Shown: positions 1-6,505 of the stretch, one piece after another
Numbering within the stretch: position 1 is the stretch's first letter
Layout of the letters: each line of letters starts with the position of its first letter
From: HK-STAS-PATE-36 sp964610345
GTDB lineage: Bacteria; Patescibacteriota; Saccharimonadia; Saccharimonadales; JAGQNJ01
Assembly: GCA_964610345.1 (NCBI GenBank)
Contig: CAZSVQ010000028.1
Coordinates: forward strand, 1 to 11,500
Reading direction: 5' to 3'
DNA: 11,500 nt
Notes under the pieces: model-generated
Seen by the model: the letters and a program-made list of their open reading frames with translations, nothing else
Database searches by the model: none
Told to the model about the DNA's origin: nothing
Translations under genes and position numbers: made by a program

Positions 1-1
1 C

Positions 2-3000
2 TTAACTCGTTGTTTTAACGCTTGCGGTACGTTGTAAATGACCCCAACCATGCATTTTACCTTTTAAGGCACGTATTAACGCTACAGACGTAAAGAAACT
101 TAAGTATACTTTATATACAGTTACAAAGTAGGGCAAAGTAAGTAGTAGTTTAAACTTTGAGCTCCAAGATTTATTTGTAGTTGTAATAATAAACAGCGCC
201 AGCAACAACTCTATCGTTACTAATATTAAGCCAAGAAAAACCGCGTAATCAGTCGCAGGATTACTAATAACTTGATGTAGCCGTTGAACGCTATTTAATC
301 CATGATTAAGTAGCATTATTAAAGTGAAAATAAATATAAATGGAAAGGTAATAGCTGCAACTAGTTCTAAATAAAACAAAGGCAAACCAACATAACCAAG
401 CGTTCCATAACGATGATTAAATAAGCCTTTCTTGTGTTTAAATATAGATTGCATATTACCAAGCTGCCAACGTGTTCTTTGTTTAAAAAGCATATCAAGT
501 TTTTCTGGTGCCTCGGTATAGGCTTTTATATTCGAACGATAACCAACTCGACCACCATTAGATATTACCCTCATTGTAGCATCGGCATCTTCGGCCAAAG
601 TATCTGTTAAAAATCCACCGGATTTTTCAAGCATTTTGTGCTTCCATAATCCAGATGCTCCCGGCACTACAGTTATCATATTAGTAATATCTTGAGCTGA
701 TTTTATAAACTTAGAAGCTACGTCATACTCGATTAATTGTGATCGGGTTAAGAGGTTATTATCGTTACCAACAATAATTTTGCCAGCAATAGCATCAAGA
801 CGACAATCAACAGTAGCTGAATAGGCAAATTCGTATAAAGCATTAGGTGAAAAAACAGTATCAGCATCACAAAATACCAGCCATTTATTCTTAGTTGCTG
901 CCATACCATGTTCTAATGCTTTTGATTTACCACCATTTGGAACATTCAAAAGAGTGATTCTTTTATCGTTTTTTGCATATTCAGTAATAATTTTTGCAGT
1001 TTTATCAGTCGAACCATCGTTTACTAAAATTAATCTGAAGTTTTTAAATGTCCCACTCTGAAGTGCCTCAATTGTTTTGCCGATTACTTGCTCTTCGTTG
1101 TAGCAAGCAATTATAACTGCTAATTTCGGCAACGTACCATAATGGAGATTTAAGTTATTACTCAAAAATTTAAGCATGCTTCGTTTTATAACGTAAAAAA
1201 TAGACCCAACTAACATCCATGCGTAACGTACGAAAGATAGAATTATAAAAATAATACTTAGCCAAGTTGCTAGAGTTACAATTGCTCGTTGTAAGGTAAG
1301 TGCTTTATAAGAATTTGTTGGCGCTAATAAAGTTTGTTTTGAGTAACTATCTGCGAGGTGATTGACAGTTACAATTTCATAACCTTGACTCTTCAAATAA
1401 TCAATAATTGATGGCAATGCCTGCAACGTTAGATCTGTATTCTGGTGCGAATCATGTAAAAGCAACTGACTCTTATCGCCATTGTCTTTATTTATCTGAC
1501 TTTTTACATGACTTATGATTTTGTCACTAGAATCTAGTAACCAATCTTTTGAATCAGCATCATATTCACTAGCTTTTAAGTCCAATTCTTTGAGTAGTTC
1601 TAAGTATGCGATATCGCTAGTGTTAGTCGCTTTATTACGATCACTATATGGTTTGCGGAAGTAGCTTGGCTGAACACCTGTAACTTCCTTAATTATTTTA
1701 TTTGTTGATTCTATCTGACTTTTATTAGCTTCTGTTGTAAGCATACTGTAAACAGGGTGCGAATAGCTATGGTTTTCAATTTCATGACCATTTTTTACTA
1801 ACATTCTAGCAGTCTCTGGATGTGCTAACACATTTTGCCCAGTAACAAAAAAAGTGCCCCGCACACCGTGCGACTCAAGTATTTTCATTACTTTTGGAGT
1901 ATACTCTGGGTTTGGCCCGTCATCAAAAGTTAGAGCAATCTTTTTTGATTTTTGACCAAAGTGTTCTACCTTGTTTGCTGTGTCTAGCTTTTGTAGGGTA
2001 CTCGAGACAATGTTATTATTATCGTCAAATTTTAGTTTTCTTTGTCCTGGCGTGGCTTTGCTTTCAACACTGTATATCTGACCGTTTCCATTTTCTAATA
2101 TGGAAAGCTCAGATGCAGATTCTTTTGCTACAATATCAGCAAGCTCATTATCTTTTTGATTAGAATTTACCATCTTCCATAAGGTATACTCCTCGAAGCC
2201 TGGGTCAGCAATAGCAAATTTTGAATTTTGATTATTATAGATTTGATTAACTGCATTGATGTAATTGTAAGCACTGACTGCATCATTAATTTGATAAGTG
2301 TACGTTCCGTCACTAACAGTAACTACCGACGCAGAACGATTAGTTGGTCTTTCTAGCATTAGTGGCGCAATCGAGCGATAATCAATATTAATTGTAGATT
2401 GCGACGTCTCACGCGAATCAATTTTGTTTGAAACCGTTGGGATTTCAAAACTTAAATTCTTATTTCCTAAAGACTGTACTTTTTTTATTCCTAATATTTG
2501 TTGGTCGGCAGGATGTTTGGACTGTCCTAAATAAATTAATTCTGATTTACTCAATAATGCTAGGTTAATATCGTTGATCTCTGCTGGATCAACTATGATC
2601 CCAAGGTGCAGATCGTGGCTATTCAATGATGTCTTGAATTTAGCTAATAAATCTGAATATTGTTGAATTTGCTCTGGTGTATTAATTTGACTGATATCTA
2701 AATGAATGTACAGCCCAGATGCATTAGCGTTATCTATACTAACTGTTATTTCGTTTATTTCTGTTTCTTGAATAATTTTTGTCAACTGACTATCGATTGA
2801 TTGGATTTGATCTCTCTCTACTGGCTGTTTTGTAAAATCTTGACCACTTAAAAGATAGTAAGTACTATAACTAGTTTTTATATTTTTTGACTGAGCTTTT
2901 ATTGAGCTTAGAAATCTTTCATAACCAAGTGGTGTTGTGACTCTATGATTAGCTACTAGATATCTAGGAATAATTAGTGTGTTTATTTTTTGTATTTGGT

Positions 3001-3238
3001 CTCCCAATACTGTATAAGTATCGGGGTTGTTTTCTGTGTATAAAACCGTGGCAGAGCTTGCTGGTGGAGTATTTTGAGCATGCTTAACACTGTTTTCGAT
3101 TGATGTAATTTGTCTAATAAAATATACTGTGAATGCACCACCAATAGAAATAATAAAAATTAAAATGATCAGAACAAAGTCAACAATTTTCTGACGTTTT
3201 CCTGACTCATCAAAAAAGACAGGTTTTTTGTTAGACAC
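2..3238 (-). CDS. Trimodular membrane protein: degenerate GH18-like domain, NodB polysaccharide deacetylase, GT2 glycosyltransferase
   Basis: Probable synthase/deacetylase of an exported beta-linked amino-sugar polymer (PgaC/IcaA-like GT fused to a NodB deacetylase). Residue numbers count from an upstream TTG at 3253. TM helix about 22-46, then a long extracytoplasmic part. Residues about 90-365 resemble the GH18 domain of known GH18-NodB-GT2 fusions, but the acidic catalytic motif is lost. NodB domain about 437-635 has all five motifs: TFDDGP (442-447), HSYSHP (495-500), RKPY (533-536), D..W (568-571 region) and LLLHD (597-601). A TM segment near 655-677 returns the chain to the cytoplasm. 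GT2 domain about 708-945 shows DGS (746-748), DAD (796-798), ED (888-889) and QRTRW (925-929), the processive-synthase pattern. Several C-terminal TM helices follow (about 953-983, 1003-1025, 1035-1062). The start is set at GTG 3238 because GGAG lies 9 nt upstream; the TTG at 3253 has only a weak site. Stop TAA at 4-2, so the gene is complete. The polymer is inferred. Confidence 0.88.
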   Translation of the reverse strand: MSNKKPVFFDESGKRQKIVDFVLIILIFIISIGGAFTVYFIRQITSIENSVKHAQNTPPASSATVLYTENNPDTYTVLGDQIQKINTLIIPRYLVANHRVTTPLGYERFLSSIKAQSKNIKTSYSTYYLLSGQDFTKQPVERDQIQSIDSQLTKIIQETEINEITVSIDNANASGLYIHLDISQINTPEQIQQYSDLLAKFKTSLNSHDLHLGIIVDPAEINDINLALLSKSELIYLGQSKHPADQQILGIKKVQSLGNKNLSFEIPTVSNKIDSRETSQSTINIDYRSIAPLMLERPTNRSASVVTVSDGTYTYQINDAVSAYNYINAVNQIYNNQNSKFAIADPGFEEYTLWKMVNSNQKDNELADIVAKESASELSILENGNGQIYSVESKATPGQRKLKFDDNNNIVSSTLQKLDTANKVEHFGQKSKKIALTFDDGPNPEYTPKVMKILESHGVRGTFFVTGQNVLAHPETARMLVKNGHEIENHSYSHPVYSMLTTEANKSQIESTNKIIKEVTGVQPSYFRKPYSDRNKATNTSDIAYLELLKELDLKASEYDADSKDWLLDSSDKIISHVKSQINKDNGDKSQLLLHDSHQNTDLTLQALPSIIDYLKSQGYEIVTVNHLADSYSKQTLLAPTNSYKALTLQRAIVTLATWLSIIFIILSFVRYAWMLVGSIFYVIKRSMLKFLSNNLNLHYGTLPKLAVIIACYNEEQVIGKTIEALQSGTFKNFRLILVNDGSTDKTAKIITEYAKNDKRITLLNVPNGGKSKALEHGMAATKNKWLVFCDADTVFSPNALYEFAYSATVDCRLDAIAGKIIVGNDNNLLTRSQLIEYDVASKFIKSAQDITNMITVVPGASGLWKHKMLEKSGGFLTDTLAEDADATMRVISNGGRVGYRSNIKAYTEAPEKLDMLFKQRTRWQLGNMQSIFKHKKGLFNHRYGTLGYVGLPLFYLELVAAITFPFIFIFTLIMLLNHGLNSVQRLHQVISNPATDYAVFLGLILVTIELLLALFIITTTNKSWSSKFKLLLTLPYFVTVYKVYLSFFTSVALIRALKGKMHGWGHLQRTASVKTTS

Positions 3239-3247
3239 CCGCAACAG

Positions 3248-3251
3248 CTCC
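3248..3251 (-). promoter_or_regulatory. Ribosome binding site that decides the GTG start of the trimodular protein
   Basis: Read on the minus strand, GGAG (3251-3248) is followed by 9 nt and then GTG at 3238-3236. The longer reading from TTG 3253 would place this GGAG inside the coding region and leaves only a GGTGG-like site upstream. The GTG start is therefore preferred; the difference is five residues at the cytoplasmic N-terminus. Confidence 0.6.
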
Positions 3252-3281
3252 AATCACCACCAATACTTAATATCGACAAAT

Positions 3282-3310
3282 ATTCTAACATTTTTATATA
3301 TTTTTGTCTA
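3282..3310 (-). promoter_or_regulatory. Sigma70-type promoter of the trimodular glycosyltransferase/deacetylase gene
   Basis: On the minus strand, -35 TAGACA (3310-3305) and -10 TAGAAT (3287-3282) are separated by exactly 17 nt. The -10 is preceded by TGT, an extended -10 element. The predicted transcription start is near 3275, giving a leader of about 37 nt. The promoter lies between the end of the ABC permease gene (3336) and the GTG start, so the large gene can be expressed apart from the upstream exporter operon. No hairpin terminator was found between the two genes, so some read-through is possible. Confidence 0.6.
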
Positions 3311-3335
3311 TTTTTAGCGTGTTAATTTGTGTGAT

Positions 3336-4145
3336 TTAGGTGGCGGATTTATTACGGAATAAATACACAGAAACCGGAATACTCACTAATAATATTCCGA
3401 CACTCCACGACACAGCCTTCCAGCCAAAGCTACCAATTGGCACATCTAGCATAAGAGCCCTTATTGCATTAACGACTTGGGTAATTGGTTGGTTTTCGGC
3501 AAACATTTTCAGATACTTTGGCATGCCTTCAGTTGGAACAAAGGCGCTACTGGCAAATGTTAATGGGAAAATAATTATGAATGTTAGCCATTGAACAGCT
3601 TCCACACTTTTAGCAAAGACTCCTATGATTGCCATTAACCAAGAAAAGGCAAAAGTAAATAGTATTAGAATGCCGGCAATCATTAACCAATTTATAAGGT
3701 CTGCTTCACTACGAAAACCAATAATTAGACCTGTGATTAGCATGACTATTGTAGAAATTCCATTTCGGAATAAATCAGAAATAACATGACCATTTAGCAC
3801 TGCTCGATTATTCATCGGCAAAGATCGGAAACGGTCAACAATGCCTTTTTGTAAATCATTACAAATTGCGACCGCAGTAGTTGTTGAGCCAAAAGCAACT
3901 GTTTGCACAATAATTCCAGCCATCAAATAATTAAGATAATTTACGCCTGGTGGCAATGAACCTTTTATTGCTCCACCAAAAACTGCTGCAAATAAAACCA
4001 AAAACATTATTGGCTGGAAAAACGCCCCGAGTAATTGATCGGTATTACGTACTATATGTGTGCTGCTACGTTTAACCATTATCAACGAATCGTTAAAAGA
4101 TTGTAAAAATTTAGGTTTTTTATCAAATTCAAGCTCAACAGCCAT
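3336..4145 (-). CDS. ABC-2 type exporter permease, DrrB family
   Basis: Membrane subunit of an ABC-2 exporter that works with the ATPase encoded just upstream; DrrB relatives export drugs or lipids. At 269 residues it has the usual family length. About six TM helices are visible (near 43-60, 71-93, 120-145, 152-177, 184-205 and 245-264). The cytoplasmic stretch after TM2 carries DLQKGIVDRFRSLP (97-110), the coupling segment typical of DrrB-type permeases. The ATG (4145-4143) shares its A with the TAA stop of the ATPase gene (TAATG). AAAGGG upstream, at the 3' end of the ATPase gene, can serve as ribosome binding site. This indicates translational coupling and 1:1 production. The substrate cannot be told from the sequence. 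Confidence 0.9.
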   Translation of the reverse strand: MAVELEFDKKPKFLQSFNDSLIMVKRSSTHIVRNTDQLLGAFFQPIMFLVLFAAVFGGAIKGSLPPGVNYLNYLMAGIIVQTVAFGSTTTAVAICNDLQKGIVDRFRSLPMNNRAVLNGHVISDLFRNGISTIVMLITGLIIGFRSEADLINWLMIAGILILFTFAFSWLMAIIGVFAKSVEAVQWLTFIIIFPLTFASSAFVPTEGMPKYLKMFAENQPITQVVNAIRALMLDVPIGSFGWKAVSWSVGILLVSIPVSVYLFRNKSAT

Positions 4146-5110
4146 TATTTTTTACCCTTTACTTTGTTTTTAAGTTTATGACTCCCGGTTAGGGTCAAGA
4201 ATACATCATCGAGCGTCGGCTTATGTACTTCCATGAGACTTATAGAAATGTTAGCATCTGCTAGCTTATCTAAAGCATCTTTAACATCTTTATTTATATT
4301 ATTAATCGTAAAGCTAATTTCAAATATTTTATCGTTTAAATTAGCTTTAGGTTTGTTAAGTATTTTATTTGCCGAATTAAGACTTGGTAAATCTTTAAAT
4401 GTCAGTACCAGTCGGTCTTTGCCAACTTGGCGTTTAAGTTCAGGTGCGGTACCCTCAGCAATGACTTTACCGCCATCTATGACAATTATTTGATCGGCTA
4501 GTTGGTCAGCTTCTTCAAGATATTGAGTTGTTAGTAAAATTGTTGTACCGCGTTCCATTAAAGATTTAATAATATTCCACATTGCCAACCTAGACCGTGG
4601 ATCGAGTCCGGTTGTTGGTTCATCCAAAAAAATAATTGGCGGGGCAGCAATTAAACTAACGGCCAAATCAAGCCGACGGCGCATTCCGCCAGAATAAGTT
4701 TTAGTTGGGCGGTTACCTGCTTTTACTAAATCGAATTCTTTCAACAATTCGTCTGCTCGAGAATTGGCACTAGCTTTTGTGAGCCGATATAATCGACCCA
4801 TCATAACCAAATTTTCTCGCCCAGTTAAAAGCTCATCTACAGCTGCCGATTGGCCAGTAAGTCCTATGTTTTTGCGTACTTGGTCTGCATCCTTAACTAC
4901 ATCGTATCCAGCAACTTTAACATTGCCACTATCAAACTTAAGTAGCGTGCTTAATACGCGAACAGTAGTTGTTTTGCCAGCACCATTTGGGCCAAGAAGT
5001 GCCAACATGGTGCCTTTTTTTACTTTAAAATCAACACCTTTCAGTACAGCATTGTCGCCATATGATTTTGTTAGTTTTTTAACCTCAATAACATTATCTG
5101 ACTGTTTCAT
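4145..5110 (-). CDS. ABC exporter ATP-binding protein, DrrA family
   Basis: ATPase subunit (321 residues) that powers the ABC-2 permease encoded immediately downstream. Walker A GPNGAGKTT is at 40-48, the Q-loop glutamine at 87, signature YSGGMRRR at 139-146, Walker B IIFLDEP at 159-165 and the D-loop GLD at 168-170. The switch position holds Gln196 in TTQYLEEAD instead of the usual His, which is characteristic of the DrrA subfamily and not a defect. A C-terminal accessory domain (about 225-310, DUF4162-like) ends in a stretch with PTLDDVFLTLTG, also a DrrA hallmark. The ATG at 5110 fits the family N-terminus (IEVKKLTKSYG at 8-18). No Shine-Dalgarno sequence precedes it, and a TATAAT box ends only 8 nt upstream. 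First gene of a two-gene operon; transported compound unknown. Confidence 0.93.
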   Translation of the reverse strand: MKQSDNVIEVKKLTKSYGDNAVLKGVDFKVKKGTMLALLGPNGAGKTTTVRVLSTLLKFDSGNVKVAGYDVVKDADQVRKNIGLTGQSAAVDELLTGRENLVMMGRLYRLTKASANSRADELLKEFDLVKAGNRPTKTYSGGMRRRLDLAVSLIAAPPIIFLDEPTTGLDPRSRLAMWNIIKSLMERGTTILLTTQYLEEADQLADQIIVIDGGKVIAEGTAPELKRQVGKDRLVLTFKDLPSLNSANKILNKPKANLNDKIFEISFTINNINKDVKDALDKLADANISISLMEVHKPTLDDVFLTLTGSHKLKNKVKGKK

Positions 5111-5118
5111 TAATCATA

Positions 5119-5124
5119 ATTATA
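5119..5124 (-). promoter_or_regulatory. -10 box for the DrrAB operon, probably giving a leaderless mRNA
   Basis: A consensus TATAAT is read on the minus strand at 5124-5119, ending 8 nt before the ATG at 5110. With the usual 6-7 nt between the -10 and the start of transcription, the mRNA would begin within about 0-2 nt of the ATG. No purine-rich ribosome binding site lies in the 8-nt gap. The -35 is weak: TAGTCA at 5145-5140, with a 15-nt spacer. Confidence 0.45.
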
Positions 5125-5200
5125 CACCAAGCATAACTATGACTATTCATCTACGCATATATTGCATTATTAAAACTGATTGAACAACCAAATTGCTTTA

Positions 5201-5229
5201 TTGACAAATGTGTTAAGTTGGAATATAAA
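5201..5229 (+). promoter_or_regulatory. Strong sigma70-type promoter of the DUF7144 gene
   Basis: Consensus -35 TTGACA (5201-5206) is followed after exactly 17 nt by -10 TATAAA (5224-5229). Transcription would start near 5236, leaving a leader of about 25 nt that contains AGGAGG. It diverges from the DrrAB promoter; the roughly 75 bases between the two core promoters could hold an operator, but no convincing inverted repeat was seen there. Confidence 0.7.
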
Positions 5230-5260
5230 ATACAAATGGAGCATTAAATGAGGAGGTTCT

Positions 5261-5659
5261 ATGGCACAAAATAACAATGAAGTAACCGGCTGGACTGGTT
5301 GGGTGTTTTTTGCTGGGTTCATGATGATTATCATGGGTTTTTTGCAAACAATATCGGGTTTAACCGCTCTACTTAATAGTGATTGGCTTTTGGCTACACC
5401 AGAAAGATTACTATTCTTAAACTTTACGGCATGGGGTTGGGCGCACTTGCTACTGGGTATAGTGGTGTTAATTGCTGGTTTTTATGTGATGCACGGTTCT
5501 ACTTGGGCAAGAATTGTTGCGATCATTTTAGCGGCACTAAGTTTAATTGCTAACTTAGCCTATGTAAATACATATCCAATTTGGTCAATTGCCATTATGA
5601 TAATTGACGTGTTAGTAATTTATGCGTTGATTGTTCATGGCAAAGAATTACGAGAATAA
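5261..5659 (+). CDS. Small four-TM membrane protein, DUF7144 family
   Basis: Integral membrane protein of 132 residues with four predicted TM helices (near 12-36, 53-76, 81-100, 105-127). The sequence matches the DUF7144 pattern in order: a G-W-x-G-W-V-FFAGF start (10-20), SGLTALL (32-38), the TAWGWAHLLLG block (56-66), TWARI (81-85), YPIW (105-108) and a C-terminal YALIVHG (121-127). The family is common in Actinobacteria and its function is unknown. The ATG has a perfect AGGAGG (5251-5256) with a short 4-nt gap. The gene ends in tandem stops (TAATAA). With a consensus promoter and a full ribosome binding site, it is probably well expressed. It may form its own transcript, since another promoter precedes the next gene. 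Confidence 0.85.
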   Translation: MAQNNNEVTGWTGWVFFAGFMMIIMGFLQTISGLTALLNSDWLLATPERLLFLNFTAWGWAHLLLGIVVLIAGFYVMHGSTWARIVAIILAALSLIANLAYVNTYPIWSIAIMIIDVLVIYALIVHGKELRE

Positions 5660-5676
5660 TAAAATCTCAAACTTAA

Positions 5677-5712
5677 AAAAACTAGCTGATTAATTTAAAT
5701 ATGGCTGTTTTT
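5677..5712 (+). terminator. Possible weak terminator after the DUF7144 gene
   Basis: AAAAAC-T-AGC (5677-5686) can pair with GCTGTTTTT (5704-5712), giving nine pairs with one bulged T around a 17-nt loop and a T-run in the 3' arm. The stem is AT-rich and the loop large, so the call is tentative. The T-run also overlaps the -35 region proposed for the next gene. Confidence 0.25.
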
Positions 5713-5738
5713 ACTTGCCTAATTGTTTATAATATATT
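5710..5738 (+). promoter_or_regulatory. Candidate promoter of the DUF6325-SHOCT pair
   Basis: -35 TTTACT (5710-5715) and -10 TATATT (5733-5738) are 17 nt apart. An overlapping consensus TATAAT (5728-5733) has only a poor -35 (CTGTTT, 5705-5710). Transcription would start near 5745, shortly before AGGAGG at 5750-5755. Which -10 is used cannot be decided by eye. Confidence 0.4.
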
Positions 5739-5759
5739 TTGTAAGTAACAGGAGGAATA

Positions 5760-6179
5760 ATGAGAGGACCAATAGATTATATTATTGTCGGCTTTGAAGG
5801 CAATAAATTTGAAGGCAAAATTGTTAAAGCCTTAGAAGGTGCCAGCAATAACGGCACGATCAATGTTTTGGCTTTAGCGCTAGTATCTAAAGATACTGAA
5901 GGTAACGTCACAACACTAGATGCATTAAATTTAGGCGATGAATACCTAGTTGCGTTTAGCCAAAGCATTAAAGAGCAAACAGATATTATTACCCAAGACG
6001 ATATTGATGAAGTTGGCGACTTGCTAGAAAACAATACTACAGCAGGTCTTTTAGTAATCGAACAACTGTGGGCAAAGCCACTAAAGCAAGCTTTAATTGA
6101 GGCCAACGGGGTTTTGGTTGCAGAAGGTCGTATTCACCCAGATGCAACTGCAGAATTAAACGAAGAGCAAGGAGAATAA
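5760..6179 (+). CDS. DUF6325 family protein
   Basis: Soluble acidic protein of 139 residues, near the normal family length. It shows the DUF6325 pattern: an N-terminal GPIDYIIVGFEGNKFEGKI (3-21), then GTINVLALALVSKDTEG (32-48), a central acidic segment with two-residue DD steps (about 79-89), GLLVIEQLWAKPLKQAL (95-111), and ANGVLVAEGRI (114-124). The family is known mainly from Actinobacteria, often next to a SHOCT-domain gene as here, and has no proven function. AGGAGG (5750-5755) lies 4 nt before the ATG, the same arrangement as in the DUF7144 gene. The 3' end carries the AAGGAG ribosome binding site of the next gene, so the two are almost certainly co-translated. Confidence 0.85.
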   Translation: MRGPIDYIIVGFEGNKFEGKIVKALEGASNNGTINVLALALVSKDTEGNVTTLDALNLGDEYLVAFSQSIKEQTDIITQDDIDEVGDLLENNTTAGLLVIEQLWAKPLKQALIEANGVLVAEGRIHPDATAELNEEQGE

Positions 6180-6180
6180 A

Positions 6181-6447
6181 ATGCCAGGATTATTAAGAGG
6201 AATGGCCAGAACTGCAGTTATTGCAGGAACAGCTACCCATGTTTCAAATAATGTTTCACGACGTCAAGCACGCAAATGGAACAACGAAGCCCAAGAACAG
6301 CAACAACAGCAAGAAGAACAAATAGCACCAGCACAATCAAATGACCCAATGGATCAACTTCAAAAACTGGGTGAACTGCACGCTCAAGGTATTTTGACAG
6401 ATGAAGAGTTCGCTAATAAAAAGCAAGAACTCTTAAACCAAATGTAG
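6181..6447 (+). CDS. Small SHOCT-domain protein
   Basis: Protein of 88 residues in three parts. The N-terminus (1-31) has the pattern GLLRGMARTAVIAGTAT followed by VSRRQARK, seen in actinobacterial SHOCT proteins; its hydrophobic stretch could associate with a membrane. A glutamine/glutamate-rich linker follows (36-47, with five Q in a row). The C-terminal SHOCT helix pair (about 55-88) contains LQKLGELHAQGILTDEEF and ends at the protein terminus, as is usual. SHOCT domains are thought to mediate oligomerisation or protein contacts; the specific partner is unknown, but DUF6325 is the obvious candidate. The start is 1 nt after the DUF6325 stop, with AAGGAG (6169-6174) 6 nt upstream of the ATG. 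The gene ends in tandem stops TAG-TAA. Confidence 0.85.
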   Translation: MPGLLRGMARTAVIAGTATHVSNNVSRRQARKWNNEAQEQQQQQEEQIAPAQSNDPMDQLQKLGELHAQGILTDEEFANKKQELLNQM

Positions 6448-6467
6448 TAATTTATTACAAATTACGG

Positions 6468-6473
6468 TATAAT
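6468..6473 (+). promoter_or_regulatory. -10 box upstream of the AI-2E family permease
   Basis: A consensus TATAAT precedes the permease ATG by 30 nt, predicting a start of transcription near 6480 and a 24-nt leader. The -35 region is weak (TAGTAA at 6445-6450, 17-nt spacer, overlapping the SHOCT stop codons). Its last two bases overlap the left arm of the inverted repeat at 6472-6505. Confidence 0.45.
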
Positions 6474-6505
6474 AGGCCTCGATTACTTAAAGAATCGAGG
6501 CCTAT
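6472..6505 (+). repeat. Perfect 13-bp inverted repeat enclosing the RBS and start codon of the permease gene
   Basis: ATAGGCCTCGATT (6472-6484) and AATCGAGGCCTAT (6493-6505) are exact reverse complements around the 8-nt loop ACTTAAAG. The right arm contains GAGG (6497-6500) and the first two bases of the ATG (6504-6506). No T-run follows on either strand, so it does not look like an intrinsic terminator. In RNA read through from upstream the stem would hide the start site. RNA beginning near 6480 would lack most of the left arm. It could instead be a repressor operator overlapping the -10 and start point. Confidence 0.75.

Noticed and set aside
1894..2163. Plus-strand open frame of 89 codons inside the glycosyltransferase/deacetylase gene
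   Set aside because: It is fully antisense to a well-supported gene, has no recognisable domain and no ribosome binding site was noted; it is a shadow frame.
4519..4530. Missing H-loop histidine in the ABC ATPase (Gln196)
   Set aside because: TTQYLEEAD with Gln is the normal form in DrrA-type ATPases, so it is not evidence of an inactive protein.
5155..5165. Short near-palindrome (GCATATATTGC) between the divergent promoters as a possible operator
   Set aside because: Only three flanking G/C-containing pairs around an AT core in AT-rich DNA; chance is a sufficient explanation.
4764..5183. Plus-strand open frame of 139 codons antisense to the ABC ATPase and its promoter
   Set aside because: It lies opposite the Walker A and signature coding region, and its composition reflects the antisense of that gene. 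No family resemblance.
6472..6505. Inverted repeat read as a rho-independent terminator of the SHOCT gene
   Set aside because: The stem is not followed by a T-run on either strand, and its right arm runs into the start codon of the next gene.
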